This document shows, one piece after another, positions 1-9,754 of a DNA stretch of 64,000 bases. The translations under genes and the position numbers were made by a program. Source of the DNA: UBA5189 sp040389445 (GTDB taxonomy: Bacteria > Chloroflexota > Limnocylindria > Limnocylindrales > CSP1-4); NCBI GenBank assembly GCA_040389445.1, contig JAZJZX010000008.1:43062-107061 (forward strand), read 5' to 3'. Position 1 is the first letter of the stretch. Each line of letters begins with the position of its first letter. Under the pieces are notes generated by a model. The model made no database searches. It saw only the letters and a program-made list of their open reading frames with translations, and was not told the DNA's origin.

Positions 1-2
1 AT

Positions 3-116
3 CGAGGGCTTGCCGATCGGGTGCGCGACCTGCTGGATCCGACCCGCTGGTTGGCCGGCACATCGACAACCGGATCGTCGCGCCGCGACGAGCCGCCCGC
101 CCGCGAGGAGGCTTGA
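3..116 (+). CDS. C-terminal end of an unidentified protein (partial)
   Basis: An open frame enters from outside the window and ends at TGA 114-116. Its last residues include LADRVRDLLDPTRWLAG followed by a charged, probably disordered tail. The frame overlaps the start region of the next gene, as expected inside an operon. The neighbours are acetyl-CoA carboxylase genes, so a carboxyltransferase subunit is a reasonable guess from context, but nothing in these 37 residues proves it. Confidence 0.4.
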   Translation, partial: RGLADRVRDLLDPTRWLAGTSTTGSSRRDEPPAREEA

Positions 117-118
117 GC

Positions 119-793
119 GTGCCCCAGGACCGCGATCCCGGCCGCGAGGCTGCGCGCGCCACCGCGCATGCGGGGATCGAACGACTCATCGACACGCTGG
201 TTCCGGCCCTCATCGCCAAGCTGGCGACGCTCAGTGTTGGGGAGCTCGAGGTCCGCGAAGGCGACTGGCACGTCCGCTTGCGACGGCCGGCCGGCGGTGG
301 GCCCGAACTCGGGCGACGGGCGATGGACCGTGCCGGCCAGCGGACCCATACCGGCCACGACGGCGTCGGCGCGCCGGGTCCCGCCCGGAGCGGCGCTGCC
401 TCCGGCGCACCAACCGGTGCCGCGTCATCGGGCAACGGAACCGCGCCCGGACTGGCACCCGTCGGGCCGGGTCGGCCCGGCACGATCGTGCCCGGCGAGA
501 GCTCGCCCGGCGAGAGCGCGCCCGGGGCGAGCGACGGCATGCCCGTGGTCCGCGGACCCATCGCCACGTCTCCCGCGGTAGGCATCTTCCAGCCGGGCAA
601 GGCGGCGCTCGGCGGGACCAGGGTGCGCGCCGGCGACAAGCTCGGCGCCGTCGACATGCTGGGCATCCCGCAGGATGTGGTCGCGCCGACCGACGGCATC
701 GTCATCGGCGTGCTCGTCGAGGGCGGGACCGCGGTGGAATACGGCCAGGAGCTCGTTCACATCGAGGCCGCAACGGTGACCGAGGCCCGCTGA
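119..793 (+). CDS. Biotin carboxyl carrier-like protein lacking the biotin-accepting lysine
   Basis: A 224-residue protein with the layout of AccB. An N-terminal helix-hairpin segment (about residues 15-60) is followed by a long Ala/Pro/Gly linker and a C-terminal biotinyl-domain fold (about 145-220). Where a carrier has EAMKMMNEI, this protein reads VDMLGIPQDVVAP, so the lysine is replaced. The flanking beta strands (GDKLGAV and YGQELVHIE) are kept. It therefore looks like a non-biotinylated AccB paralogue, comparable to plant BADC proteins that occupy carrier sites in acetyl-CoA carboxylase. GTG 119 is chosen because GAGGAGG at 105-111 sits 7 bases upstream; TTG 113 is too close. accC follows after 3 bases. 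The fold assignment is solid; a regulatory role is inference. Confidence 0.8.
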   Translation: MPQDRDPGREAARATAHAGIERLIDTLVPALIAKLATLSVGELEVREGDWHVRLRRPAGGGPELGRRAMDRAGQRTHTGHDGVGAPGPARSGAASGAPTGAASSGNGTAPGLAPVGPGRPGTIVPGESSPGESAPGASDGMPVVRGPIATSPAVGIFQPGKAALGGTRVRAGDKLGAVDMLGIPQDVVAPTDGIVIGVLVEGGTAVEYGQELVHIEAATVTEAR

Positions 794-796
794 CCG

Positions 797-2167
797 ATGT
801 TCACGAAGATCCTGATCGCCAACCGCGGGGAGATCGCGCTCCGGATCCTGCGCGCCTGCCGGACGCTGGGCGTCGAGGCCGTCGTTGCGTACAGCGAGGC
901 CGATCGCGACAGCCTGGCCGTCCGGCTCGCCGATGAGGCGATCTGCATCGGGCCCGCCGATGCCCGCCGGTCCTACCTGTCCGTGCCGGCGATCATCTCG
1001 GCCGCCGTCGTCACCGGCTGCGATGCGATCCACCCGGGCTACGGCTTCCTGTCCGAGGACGAGACCTTCGCCGAGGTGGTGCGCGCCCACGATCTGACGT
1101 TCATCGGGCCGCCACCCGAGGTGCTCGACCGGTTCGCCAGCAAGGAGGGCACCCGGCGGCTCCTCGGCAGCCATGGCCTGCCGACGATCCCCGGTTCGGT
1201 GGGCATGCTTCGGGACGACGAACACGCCCTCGCCGAAGCCGACCGGATCGGCTATCCCGTCCTCATCAAGCCGTCCGCGGGCGGCGGTGGGAAGGGCATG
1301 CGCATGGTCCGCACGCCGCGGGAGCTCGAATCGGCGATCAGGGTCTGTCGCTCCGAGGCGAAATCCGCGTTCGGGGACGATTCCCTGTACCTGGAGAAAT
1401 GGCTCGACGACACGCGCCACGTGGAGGTGCAGGTGGCGGTCGATCGGTACGGCCACGGTATCCACCTCGGCGAGCGCGACTGTTCCGTCCAGCGCCGACA
1501 TCAGAAGATCCTCGAGGAAGGCCCGACAACGGCCCTCGGCCCGGAGGCGCGGGCCGAGCTCGCCGAGCGGGCGATCCAGGCCGTCGTCGCGGCCGGCTAC
1601 GAGAACGTCGGCACGCTCGAATTCCTGGTCGACGGGTCCGGCAAGGCGTTCTTCATCGAGATCAACTGCCGGATCCAGGTGGAGCACGGCGTGACCGAGA
1701 TGCTGACCGGGATCGACCTCGTGGCGATGCAGATCCGGATCGCGGCCGGCGAGCCGCTCGGGTACAGCCAGGCCGACGTCCAGCCACGCGGCCACGCCAT
1801 CGAGTTCCGGATCAACGCCGAGGATCCCGCGCATGACTTCAGGCCCGGGGCCGGTGTCGTCGAGCGCTATCACGCACCGGGTGGCCCCGGGATCCGGATG
1901 GATTCCCACCTCTTCCCCGGCTACGAGGTGCCGCCGTTCTACGATTCGCTGCTCGGCAAGCTGATCGCCTGGGGTCCGGATCGGGCAACGGCCGTCGAGC
2001 GTGGACGGGCGGCCCTCGATGAACTCGTCGTGGATGGGATCATCACCAATGTCGAGATCCACAAGGCGCTCATCACGAGCGAGACATTCCTCGAGGGTCG
2101 CATGACGACCAACCTCCTCGATCGTGTCGGGAGCGCGGCCTTCCTGGCCGCCGCCGCCCGAAGCTGA
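797..2167 (+). CDS. accC: Acetyl-CoA carboxylase, biotin carboxylase subunit
   Basis: This 456-residue protein has the usual length for AccC. It carboxylates the biotin on the carrier protein using ATP and bicarbonate, the first half-reaction of malonyl-CoA synthesis. It begins MFTKILIANRGEIALRIL, the hallmark N-terminus. The central ATP-grasp domain has the glycine-rich lid GGGGKGMRMV, GERDCSVQRRHQKILEE, and the catalytic stretch EINCRIQVEHGVTEM. The C-terminal biotin carboxylase domain has GHAIEFRINAEDP. It lies between the lysine-less carrier-like protein and fabZ, with a normal carrier encoded at 4784. No carboxyltransferase subunit is complete in the window. Confidence 0.96.
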   Translation: MFTKILIANRGEIALRILRACRTLGVEAVVAYSEADRDSLAVRLADEAICIGPADARRSYLSVPAIISAAVVTGCDAIHPGYGFLSEDETFAEVVRAHDLTFIGPPPEVLDRFASKEGTRRLLGSHGLPTIPGSVGMLRDDEHALAEADRIGYPVLIKPSAGGGGKGMRMVRTPRELESAIRVCRSEAKSAFGDDSLYLEKWLDDTRHVEVQVAVDRYGHGIHLGERDCSVQRRHQKILEEGPTTALGPEARAELAERAIQAVVAAGYENVGTLEFLVDGSGKAFFIEINCRIQVEHGVTEMLTGIDLVAMQIRIAAGEPLGYSQADVQPRGHAIEFRINAEDPAHDFRPGAGVVERYHAPGGPGIRMDSHLFPGYEVPPFYDSLLGKLIAWGPDRATAVERGRAALDELVVDGIITNVEIHKALITSETFLEGRMTTNLLDRVGSAAFLAAAARS

Positions 2168-2195
2168 TCGACCCGCAACGCTACGGAGTCTGCCC

Positions 2196-2651
2196 GTGAC
2201 CGAGACCGTCCATTCAGCCCGAGAGATCGAGGCGCTCATCCCGCATCGGTGGCCGATCCTGCTCGTGGACCGGATCATCGAGTACGACGCGGATGCCATG
2301 CGGATCGTCGGGATCAAGGGCGTGACCGCGACGGAGTGGTTCTTCCAGGGGCACTTTCCGGGCCTGCCCGTGATGCCCGGCGTCTTCCAGGTGGAGGCGC
2401 TGGCCCAGACGATGGCCGTGTACGTCGCCAAGCAGCCCGGGTTCGGGGACCGGATCGGCCTGTTCGCCGGGATCGACGAGTGCCGCTTCAAGCGGGTCGT
2501 GGTTCCGGGTGACACGCTCCGCCTGGAGGTCACGATGGAGAAGCTCGGCAAGCGCTTCGGGCGCGGCCGGGGCGTGGCCAGCGTCGACGGCGAGGTTGCC
2601 TGCGAGGCGACGCTCAGCTTCATCATCCCGGCCGAAGGCGTCCTGCGATGA
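2196..2651 (+). CDS. fabZ: 3-hydroxyacyl-[acyl-carrier-protein] dehydratase
   Basis: A 151-residue hot-dog-fold protein. FabZ dehydrates 3-hydroxyacyl-ACP to trans-2-enoyl-ACP in fatty acid elongation. The N-terminal IEALIPHRWPILLVDRI and the active-site block HFPGLPVMPGVFQVEALAQ are characteristic; the histidine of the second block and the glutamate in QVEAL are the expected catalytic pair. GTG 2196 is taken as the start, with ACGGAG a few bases upstream. It sits 28 bases after accC, consistent with co-transcription. Confidence 0.95.
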   Translation: MTETVHSAREIEALIPHRWPILLVDRIIEYDADAMRIVGIKGVTATEWFFQGHFPGLPVMPGVFQVEALAQTMAVYVAKQPGFGDRIGLFAGIDECRFKRVVVPGDTLRLEVTMEKLGKRFGRGRGVASVDGEVACEATLSFIIPAEGVLR

Positions 2652-2672
2652 CGGCACCCCGCTGCGTTGTCG

Positions 2673-2702
2673 CCTGCGCGCGTTCGCTCACGCACGCGCA
2701 GG
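2673..2702. repeat. GC-rich inverted repeat between fabZ and the phosphoesterase gene
   Basis: CCTGCGCG at 2673-2680 pairs perfectly with CGCGCAGG at 2695-2702, and part of the 14-base loop (CGT with ACG) can extend the stem. It lies in a 118-base spacer that is unusual in this otherwise tightly packed operon. There is no T-run, so it is not a canonical intrinsic terminator. It could be an RNA-processing or attenuation hairpin, or a dispersed palindromic element. Confidence 0.45.
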
Positions 2703-2769
2703 TGCGCTCGCTCGCGTGCTCGGCTCCGCCTTGCGGTGCCCCGCCCTCGCAGGACGCGGGAGGACCATC

Positions 2770-3516
2770 GTGAGCGCCCGGGTCGCGGTTCTCAGCGACG
2801 TTCACGGCAACGTCACCGCGCTCGAGGCGGTTCGCAAGGCGATCCACCGGGAGAAGCCGGACGCGGTCCTGGTGGCCGGCGACCTGGTCCTCAACGGCCA
2901 CGATCCGGTCGGCACCATCGCGATGCTCCGGGACATGGAGCGCGACGGTGCCATCGTGGTCCAGGGGAACACCGACATCGCGGTGGCCGACTTCGACTAC
3001 ACGGCCGCCTTTCCCTGGATGCAGGATGGCGTGTCCGATGCGATCCGGGCGGCCGCCGAGTGGGCGCACGACGAACTCGACGATGAAGGCCTGGCCTGGC
3101 TTCGACGCCTGCCGGCCGAACGCCGGCTCATGGTGGGCGAGACGATGTTCCTCGTGACCCATGCGTCACCGGGCTCGCAGACGGCGGGCTTCGATCGGGA
3201 CCTCGATGCCGGCGTCACGCTGGAGCGGCTCTCGCGAACGGACGCGCGGATCATCTGCTGCGGGCACACCCATATCCCGGACATCCGCGACTTCGGCTGG
3301 AAGCAGATCGTCAACGCCGGCAGCGCCGGCAACGCCTTCGACGGCGACCCAACGGCGTCGTGGGCGCTGGTCACCGTGGATGGCGAGACCGTCACCGCCG
3401 AGATCCGCAGGACCGAGTTCGACACGATGATCGCGGCCAATGCCATCTCCGCGCGCGGCCTGCCCGGGGATGTCTACCGAGCGGCGACGGTCCGGACGGG
3501 GAAGCTGGTCCGGTGA
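2770..3516 (+). CDS. Metallophosphoesterase, YfcE/MJ0936-like
   Basis: A 248-residue calcineurin-like phosphoesterase with the full set of metal-binding motifs: SDVHGN, AGDLVLNGHDP, GNTD, THASPG and CGHTHIPDI. Enzymes of this group hydrolyse phosphodiesters or phosphomonoesters; the substrate cannot be told from sequence. GTG 2770 is preferred because GGGAGGA lies just upstream and the N-terminal strand (ARVAVLSDVHGN) starts right after it. The stop codon overlaps a possible GTG of fabF. Its place inside a fatty acid operon is curious and may reflect only co-transcription. Confidence 0.88.
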   Translation: MSARVAVLSDVHGNVTALEAVRKAIHREKPDAVLVAGDLVLNGHDPVGTIAMLRDMERDGAIVVQGNTDIAVADFDYTAAFPWMQDGVSDAIRAAAEWAHDELDDEGLAWLRRLPAERRLMVGETMFLVTHASPGSQTAGFDRDLDAGVTLERLSRTDARIICCGHTHIPDIRDFGWKQIVNAGSAGNAFDGDPTASWALVTVDGETVTAEIRRTEFDTMIAANAISARGLPGDVYRAATVRTGKLVR

Positions 3517-3539
3517 CCCGGCCGTCGGGAGTCCAGCCG

Positions 3540-4787
3540 ATGACGCGCGTCGTCGTGACCGGGATGGGTGCGTTGTCGGCCCTCGGCAACGACGTCGCGT
3601 CCACCTGGGCGGGTCTCGTCGCCGGGCGATCCGGGATCCGCACCATCGAGCGGTTCGACCCGTCGCGACTCAGTTCGCGCATCGCGGGCGAGGTGCGCGA
3701 CTTCGATGCCGGCGGCGTGCTGGATCGCAAGGACATGCGCCGGACGGACCGATACATCCAGTTCGGCCTCGTGGCCGCACGCGAGGCGCTGGACCAGACC
3801 GGGTTGCCGGGGCGGATGGACGGCGCGCTGGCTGAGCGGACCGGCGTGATCATGGGTTCCGGGCTCGGCGGCGTGGCCACCCTGTTCGACAACGTCCTGC
3901 TGATGGGGGAGCGCGGGCCGGACCGCATCAGCCCGTTCTTCATCCCGATGGGGATCGCCAACGTCGGCGCCGGGCAGATCGCCATTGCGTTCGGGCCGTT
4001 GGGACCCAACTTCGCGACCGTGTCTGCCTGCGCCACCGGCGCCCATGCGATCGGCGAGGCCTGGGAGACGATCCGCCGCGGCGATGCCGAGGTCATGCTT
4101 GCCGGCGGGTCCGAAGCCACGATCCACGAAGCGGTCGTCGGCGGGTTTGCCTCGATGAAGGCCCTCTCCACGCGCAACGACGACCCCGAGGGTGCGTCCC
4201 GGCCGTTCGATCAGGGTCGCGACGGGTTCGTGATCGGGGAGGGAAGCGGCGTGCTGATCCTCGAGTCGCTCGCCCACGCCACCGCGCGCGGCGCCGAGCC
4301 GCTCGCCGAGATCGTCGGCTACGGCGCGACCGCCGACGCCTCCCACATCACGCTCCCGGCCCCGGGCGGAATCGGCGCGGTCCGCGCCGCCCGACGCGCC
4401 CTGGAGAAGGCGGGCCTGGACGCGTCCGAGGTGGACCACGTGAATGCCCACGCCACCTCCACGCCGGAGGGGGACCGGGCCGAGCTCCAGGCCATCCGGA
4501 CCATCTTCGGGGATCACGCACCGCTCGTTGCCGTGTCGGCCAACAAGTCGATGCTGGGGCACACCCTCGGGGCCGCGGGCGCGCTCGAATCGATCGCGGT
4601 GATCCAGGCGCTTCGAACGGGGATCGTGCCACCCACCATCAACCTGACCACGCCGGACGACGCCGCGGCGGGCCTCGACCTGACGCCCGGCAGGGCGACG
4701 CGGCGCGAGCTCCGGGTCGCCCTCAGCAACTCGTTCGGTTTCGGCGGCCAGAACGCGGCGCTGCTCTTCCGACGGTGGGAATCGTGA
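3540..4787 (+). CDS. fabF: Beta-ketoacyl-[acyl-carrier-protein] synthase II
   Basis: A 415-residue thiolase-fold condensing enzyme that extends acyl-ACP with malonyl-ACP. The catalytic triad is visible: Cys in SACATGAHAIGEA, His in NAHATSTPEGD and His in NKSMLGHTLGAAGA. The N-terminal VVVTGMGALSALGND and C-terminal NSFGFGGQNAAL are typical of FabF. ATG 3540 follows a GGAG at suitable distance; GTG 3513, overlapping the previous stop, is an alternative adding nine residues. The 3' end overlaps the next gene by four bases or more. Confidence 0.96.
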   Translation: MTRVVVTGMGALSALGNDVASTWAGLVAGRSGIRTIERFDPSRLSSRIAGEVRDFDAGGVLDRKDMRRTDRYIQFGLVAAREALDQTGLPGRMDGALAERTGVIMGSGLGGVATLFDNVLLMGERGPDRISPFFIPMGIANVGAGQIAIAFGPLGPNFATVSACATGAHAIGEAWETIRRGDAEVMLAGGSEATIHEAVVGGFASMKALSTRNDDPEGASRPFDQGRDGFVIGEGSGVLILESLAHATARGAEPLAEIVGYGATADASHITLPAPGGIGAVRAARRALEKAGLDASEVDHVNAHATSTPEGDRAELQAIRTIFGDHAPLVAVSANKSMLGHTLGAAGALESIAVIQALRTGIVPPTINLTTPDDAAAGLDLTPGRATRRELRVALSNSFGFGGQNAALLFRRWES

Positions 4788-5313
4788 GCAAGGACAAGGC
4801 GTCCGGGGACGGAGGGCCGCCCGTGGACGCGCCGAACCCCGGAGCCGCCGATGCCGGCGACCAGTCCCTGCTCGGGCTGATCGATCGCCTCGCCGGCCTG
4901 CTCGATCGAAGCGAACTGACCGAGCTGGAGGTCCAGGTGGGCGAGACCGCCCTGGTCCTTCGAAAGCCCGAGGCGCTCGCGCCGGTCGCGGTGGCGCCTG
5001 GTCCGGCGACCGCTGCTGCGCCGACGCCGTCCGGCGGAGATGGCGCGCCGGGAACTCCCGGCGGCAGCCCGCCCGCCCGCCCGTCGGTCAAGGCTCCGCT
5101 GACCGGCATCTGGTATGGATCGCCCTCGCCCGGCACCGCCGCGTACGTGGCCGCCGGTGGCGAGGTTGCCGTGGGTCAGGTGATCGGCCTGATCGAGGCG
5201 ATGAAGCTGTTCAACGAGATCAAGAGCGATCTCTCCGGCCGTGTCGTCAAGGTCCATGCCGAAGACGGCAAGCTCGTCAAGGCCAGGCAGCCCCTGATCG
5301 AGGTAGAACCCCT

Positions 5314-5317
<4 letters not shown>
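4784..5317 (+). CDS. accB: Acetyl-CoA carboxylase biotin carboxyl carrier protein
   Basis: A 177-residue biotin carrier. The N-terminal region (DQSLLGLIDRLAGLLDRSEL, then a beta hairpin) matches the usual AccB start. An Ala/Pro-rich linker leads into a biotinyl domain with the intact acceptor motif IEAMKLFNEI. This is the functional carrier of the operon, in contrast to the lysine-less homologue at 119-793. GTG 4784 forms a GTGA overlap with the fabF stop; GTG 4775 would add three residues. fabH begins within its last codons. Confidence 0.95.
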
Positions 5318-6515
<1,198 letters not shown>

Positions 6516-6519
<4 letters not shown>

Positions 6520-8852
6520 CGACGGAGCCCGGCGCGTCGATCGATCGCGTTCCGGCGTCGCGACTCGAGGATCTCTGGGCCCCGATGGTCGGGGTTCTCG
6601 GCATGCCGATCCTCGCCTTCATCCTCTTCGCCGGCGGTGCCTACCATGGGATCGCAGATCAGCCGATCCGCGTGGCGACGCAGGTGCTCACCGCCGCCGC
6701 GTTGGTGGCCTGGCTCGTCGCCTCGGCGTTCTTGCCCGGCATCCGCGTGCGGTCGCCGCTGGCGCTCGCAGCGGTGGCGATGCTGGCGGTCCTGTGGGCC
6801 TCCGTGCTTGCCTCGCAGCGCCCGCGATTGAGCCTGGAGGCCGGCCTGACGGCGACGGCGATGACGCTCGGTTTCCTCGCCCTCCTTGGGATCGCGAGGG
6901 ATGCGGGCAGCCGCCGCAGGCTCCGGATCCTGGTGATCGGCGCCGCGCTGTTCGTGGCCGCCGGCTACCTGGTGGAGGTCGGCGTGGGGTGGATCCGGTT
7001 CTGGTCATTCGTCGGCCGGCTCGCGGTCCCACCGCTGCGCCCCGGCTTCAGCGGCCTGTCCCTGGGTTCGCCGAACCTGATCGCCACGTACCTGCTCCTG
7101 CTCGGGCCGCTCGCTACGGCATTGCTCTGGCGGTCGGCAGGGCGGCGCGTCGCGATCGCGGCCCTGGGCCTGTTCCTTGCCGGGATCCTGCTCAGCGGTT
7201 CGCGCGGAGGATACCTCGGGCTGTTCGCGGCGTCGGCGGCGGCCGTGGGCCTGGTGATCCTCGCAGGGGACGCGTCCGGGGGTTCCACGATTCGTCGGGT
7301 GGCAAGAGCGGCCCTTTCCCCGCGCATTGCCGTCCCCGTCGTCCTGATCGGCGCCGTCGGCGTCCTCGCGGTTGGGCCCGCCCTGATCGCGCGCTTCGGG
7401 ACCGGCGGGGAAGGCTTCCGGATCGCGCTGTGGCAGTCGGCGGTACAGCTTTTCCTGGCCCATCCGATCCTCGGCACCGGACCCGGGACGTGGCCCCAAC
7501 TCCAGCTGGAAATCGCCCAGAACGCCGATCTCGTGGCGGTTGTGCCGCACCCGCACAATGCGTATCTGCGCCTCCTGTCCGAGCTGGGCATCGCCGGCGT
7601 GGGAGCCGCGCTCGTCGCCCTCGGCACGCTCGTCTGGCGTGCTCGATCGGCGCTCCGCGCCAACGATCGGTGGTCCCGGATGGAATCCGTGGCCGCGATC
7701 ACGGGGCTCGTGGGGTTGGGGGCCCAGGGCCTGGTGGACGACCTGACCAACCTGCCGGCCGTGGTCCTCATGGTGGCGCTCCTGATCGGCTGGATGGATG
7801 CCGCAGTCCCCGAACCCGGCATGGCCACCCGCCTTCGGCGGGCCCTCCCGGCGGTGCCGGTGGTCCTGGTCGGCATCTTGATGATCGGAGGGCCCACCGT
7901 CGTCAGGATCGACCAGGCGGCGCTCGCGGCGAACGATGGGGACGCGGCTGCCGACGCGGGCGACTGGCCAGCCGCCGCGGACCTGTACCGTCGAGCGGTG
8001 GACCTGGACGGCGAGCTGGCGTTCTACCGGATCGAGCTGGGCCTGGCGCTCGCGCACCTCGGGGACATCTCGGGCGCCCGTGCCCAGTACGAACTGGCGC
8101 TGGTCACCGACACCCTGCCAGAGAACGTCATCGCCCTCGCGACGCTCGACGCCGCCAACGGCGACCTGCCCACCGCGCTGGCCCATGCACGGGACGCCAC
8201 GGCGCGAGCCGGCCGGGACGTGAACGTCTTCGTGAACGCCGGGCGCGTGGCGGAACAGGCGGGAGACTCGATCGCGGCGGGGCGCTGGTATGCGCGGGCC
8301 ATCGTGATCAGGCCTTCGATCGCGTCAAGCGAGACCATGGCCCTCGACCCGGCAGTCCGGGCTGCGGCAGTCCGGGCTGCGACCGACGAACGGGCGGCGG
8401 CGGGCGATCTCGGCACGGCAGCAACCATCGCGGCCTATGGAGGAGATCCGGCGGCTGCCAGGGGTTACCTTGCACGAATGCCGGCCTCTGCCACCCGTGA
8501 GCTGGTAGGGGTCGTCGTTGCCTGGCTGGCCGGAGATCGAGCGGGAGCGGAAACGGCTCTGCGCGCCCGGCTGGCCGCGAACCCGCTCGATTTTGATGCA
8601 GCCGGGTGGCTTGCGCGGTTCCTCTCGGTGAGCGGTGATCCCGCCGCTGCGACCTATCGGGACTGGACGGACGCCCTCCGGGGTGACGCCGCCCCCGAGG
8701 TCGTGTACGAGTATTCGCGCATTCCCGGCGTGGCTGTGGATCGGGCCCTTTCCCGCTGGAGCGGCTACCCGGACGCCATCTACCTGCGCAACGGCCCACT
8801 GGACCTGTTGCCTCCGCAGGCGATCGTCGTGGGGATCAACCGTGCCGGGTAA
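6516..8852 (+). CDS. O-antigen ligase-family membrane protein with C-terminal TPR region
   Basis: A 778-residue protein. About residues 20-450 contain ten or more hydrophobic segments. Near residues 330-360 is the loop typical of WaaL/Wzy-type proteins (GTGPGTWPQL, then PHPHNAYLRLLSELG), preceded by SGSRGGYLG. After the last membrane segment, about residues 470-620 hold TPR-like helices (GDWPAAADLYRRAVDL, GDISGARAQYELAL). Such proteins transfer or polymerise lipid-linked glycans outside the membrane. The TTG at 6516 overlaps the fabH stop; ATG 6585 is an alternative start closer to the first membrane segment. It is out of place among fab genes. Confidence 0.8.
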
Positions 8853-8882
8853 CATGCATTCGCAGCAGGGAGGCAGCGTGTC

Positions 8883-9632
8883 GTGATCGAACTCGGCGGC
8901 AGGAGCGCCGTTGTGACCGGAGGATCCCGCGGAATCGGGCGCGCGATCGTGCTCCGCCTGGCCATGCAGGGTGCCGATGTCGCCTTCAGCTATCGGGGAA
9001 ACCAGGCCGCGGCCGACGAGACGGCGAGTGCGGTCCAGGCACTCGGGCGACGGGCCCTCGCGGTCCAGGCCGACGTCAGCGATCCGGAGTCCGCGGATGC
9101 TCTGATCAAGGCCGTGCTCGAAGCGTTCGGCAAGGTTGACATCCTCGTCAACAACGCGGGGATCACGCGCGACGACCTGATCATGCGGATGTCCGTCGAT
9201 GCCTGGCAGGATGTCATCAACACGAACCTGTCCGGCGCGTTCCACGCGATCAAGGCCGTGACGCGGCCGATGCTCAGGGCGAAGGGCGGCCGGATCATCA
9301 ACATCACGTCGGTGTCCGGCCAGGCCGGTCAGACCGGCCAGGCGAACTACTCGGCGGCGAAGGCCGGACTCATCGGGCTGACCAAGGCCACGGCCCGCGA
9401 ACTCGCCTCGAGGGGGATCACCTGCAATGCCGTGGCACCGGGTTTCGTGCTCACCGAGCTGACCAGGGATCTGCCGCAACCGCTCCAGGACGAGATCACT
9501 GCCCGGACGCCGCTGGGGCGGTTCGGGACACCCGAGGAGATCGCCAACGCGGTCGCCTTCCTCGCCAGCGACGAGGCCGCGTACATCACCGGCCAGGTCC
9601 TCGCGGTGGACGGCGGCCTGGTGATGATGTAG
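8883..9632 (+). CDS. fabG: 3-oxoacyl-[acyl-carrier-protein] reductase
   Basis: A 249-residue short-chain dehydrogenase. It uses NADPH to reduce 3-oxoacyl-ACP, the step before FabZ. The cofactor motif TGGSRGIG, the NNAGITRDD segment, the Ser-Tyr-Lys catalytic set (ITSVSGQ, then YSAAKAG) and the C-terminal YITGQVLAVDGGLVMM are all as in FabG. GTG 8883 has GGGAGG at 8868-8873 upstream. It is the last gene of the fatty acid cluster. fabD and an acyl carrier protein gene are not in this window. Confidence 0.94.
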   Translation: MIELGGRSAVVTGGSRGIGRAIVLRLAMQGADVAFSYRGNQAAADETASAVQALGRRALAVQADVSDPESADALIKAVLEAFGKVDILVNNAGITRDDLIMRMSVDAWQDVINTNLSGAFHAIKAVTRPMLRAKGGRIINITSVSGQAGQTGQANYSAAKAGLIGLTKATARELASRGITCNAVAPGFVLTELTRDLPQPLQDEITARTPLGRFGTPEEIANAVAFLASDEAAYITGQVLAVDGGLVMM

Positions 9633-9754
9633 GGCACGCCCTTGTCGTCCATGTCAAAGGACGCGGCGCCCCCGGGGAAGCGGCGCCCCCCGCCGGCCGG
9701 GCACCCGAAATCGACAGGACGAGCCAAGGCTGACGGGCGGACACCGTTCCGGGA

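Noticed and set aside
425..2695. A 756-residue antisense open frame over accB-like, accC and fabZ
   Set aside because: It is a GC-rich shadow frame: low-complexity Arg/Gly/Asp composition and no recognisable motif, while the plus strand has clear enzymes.
9660..9730. Intrinsic terminator between fabG and the convergent GT4 gene
   Set aside because: GC-rich dyads such as GGCGCC copies are present, but no stable single stem with a T-run could be defined.
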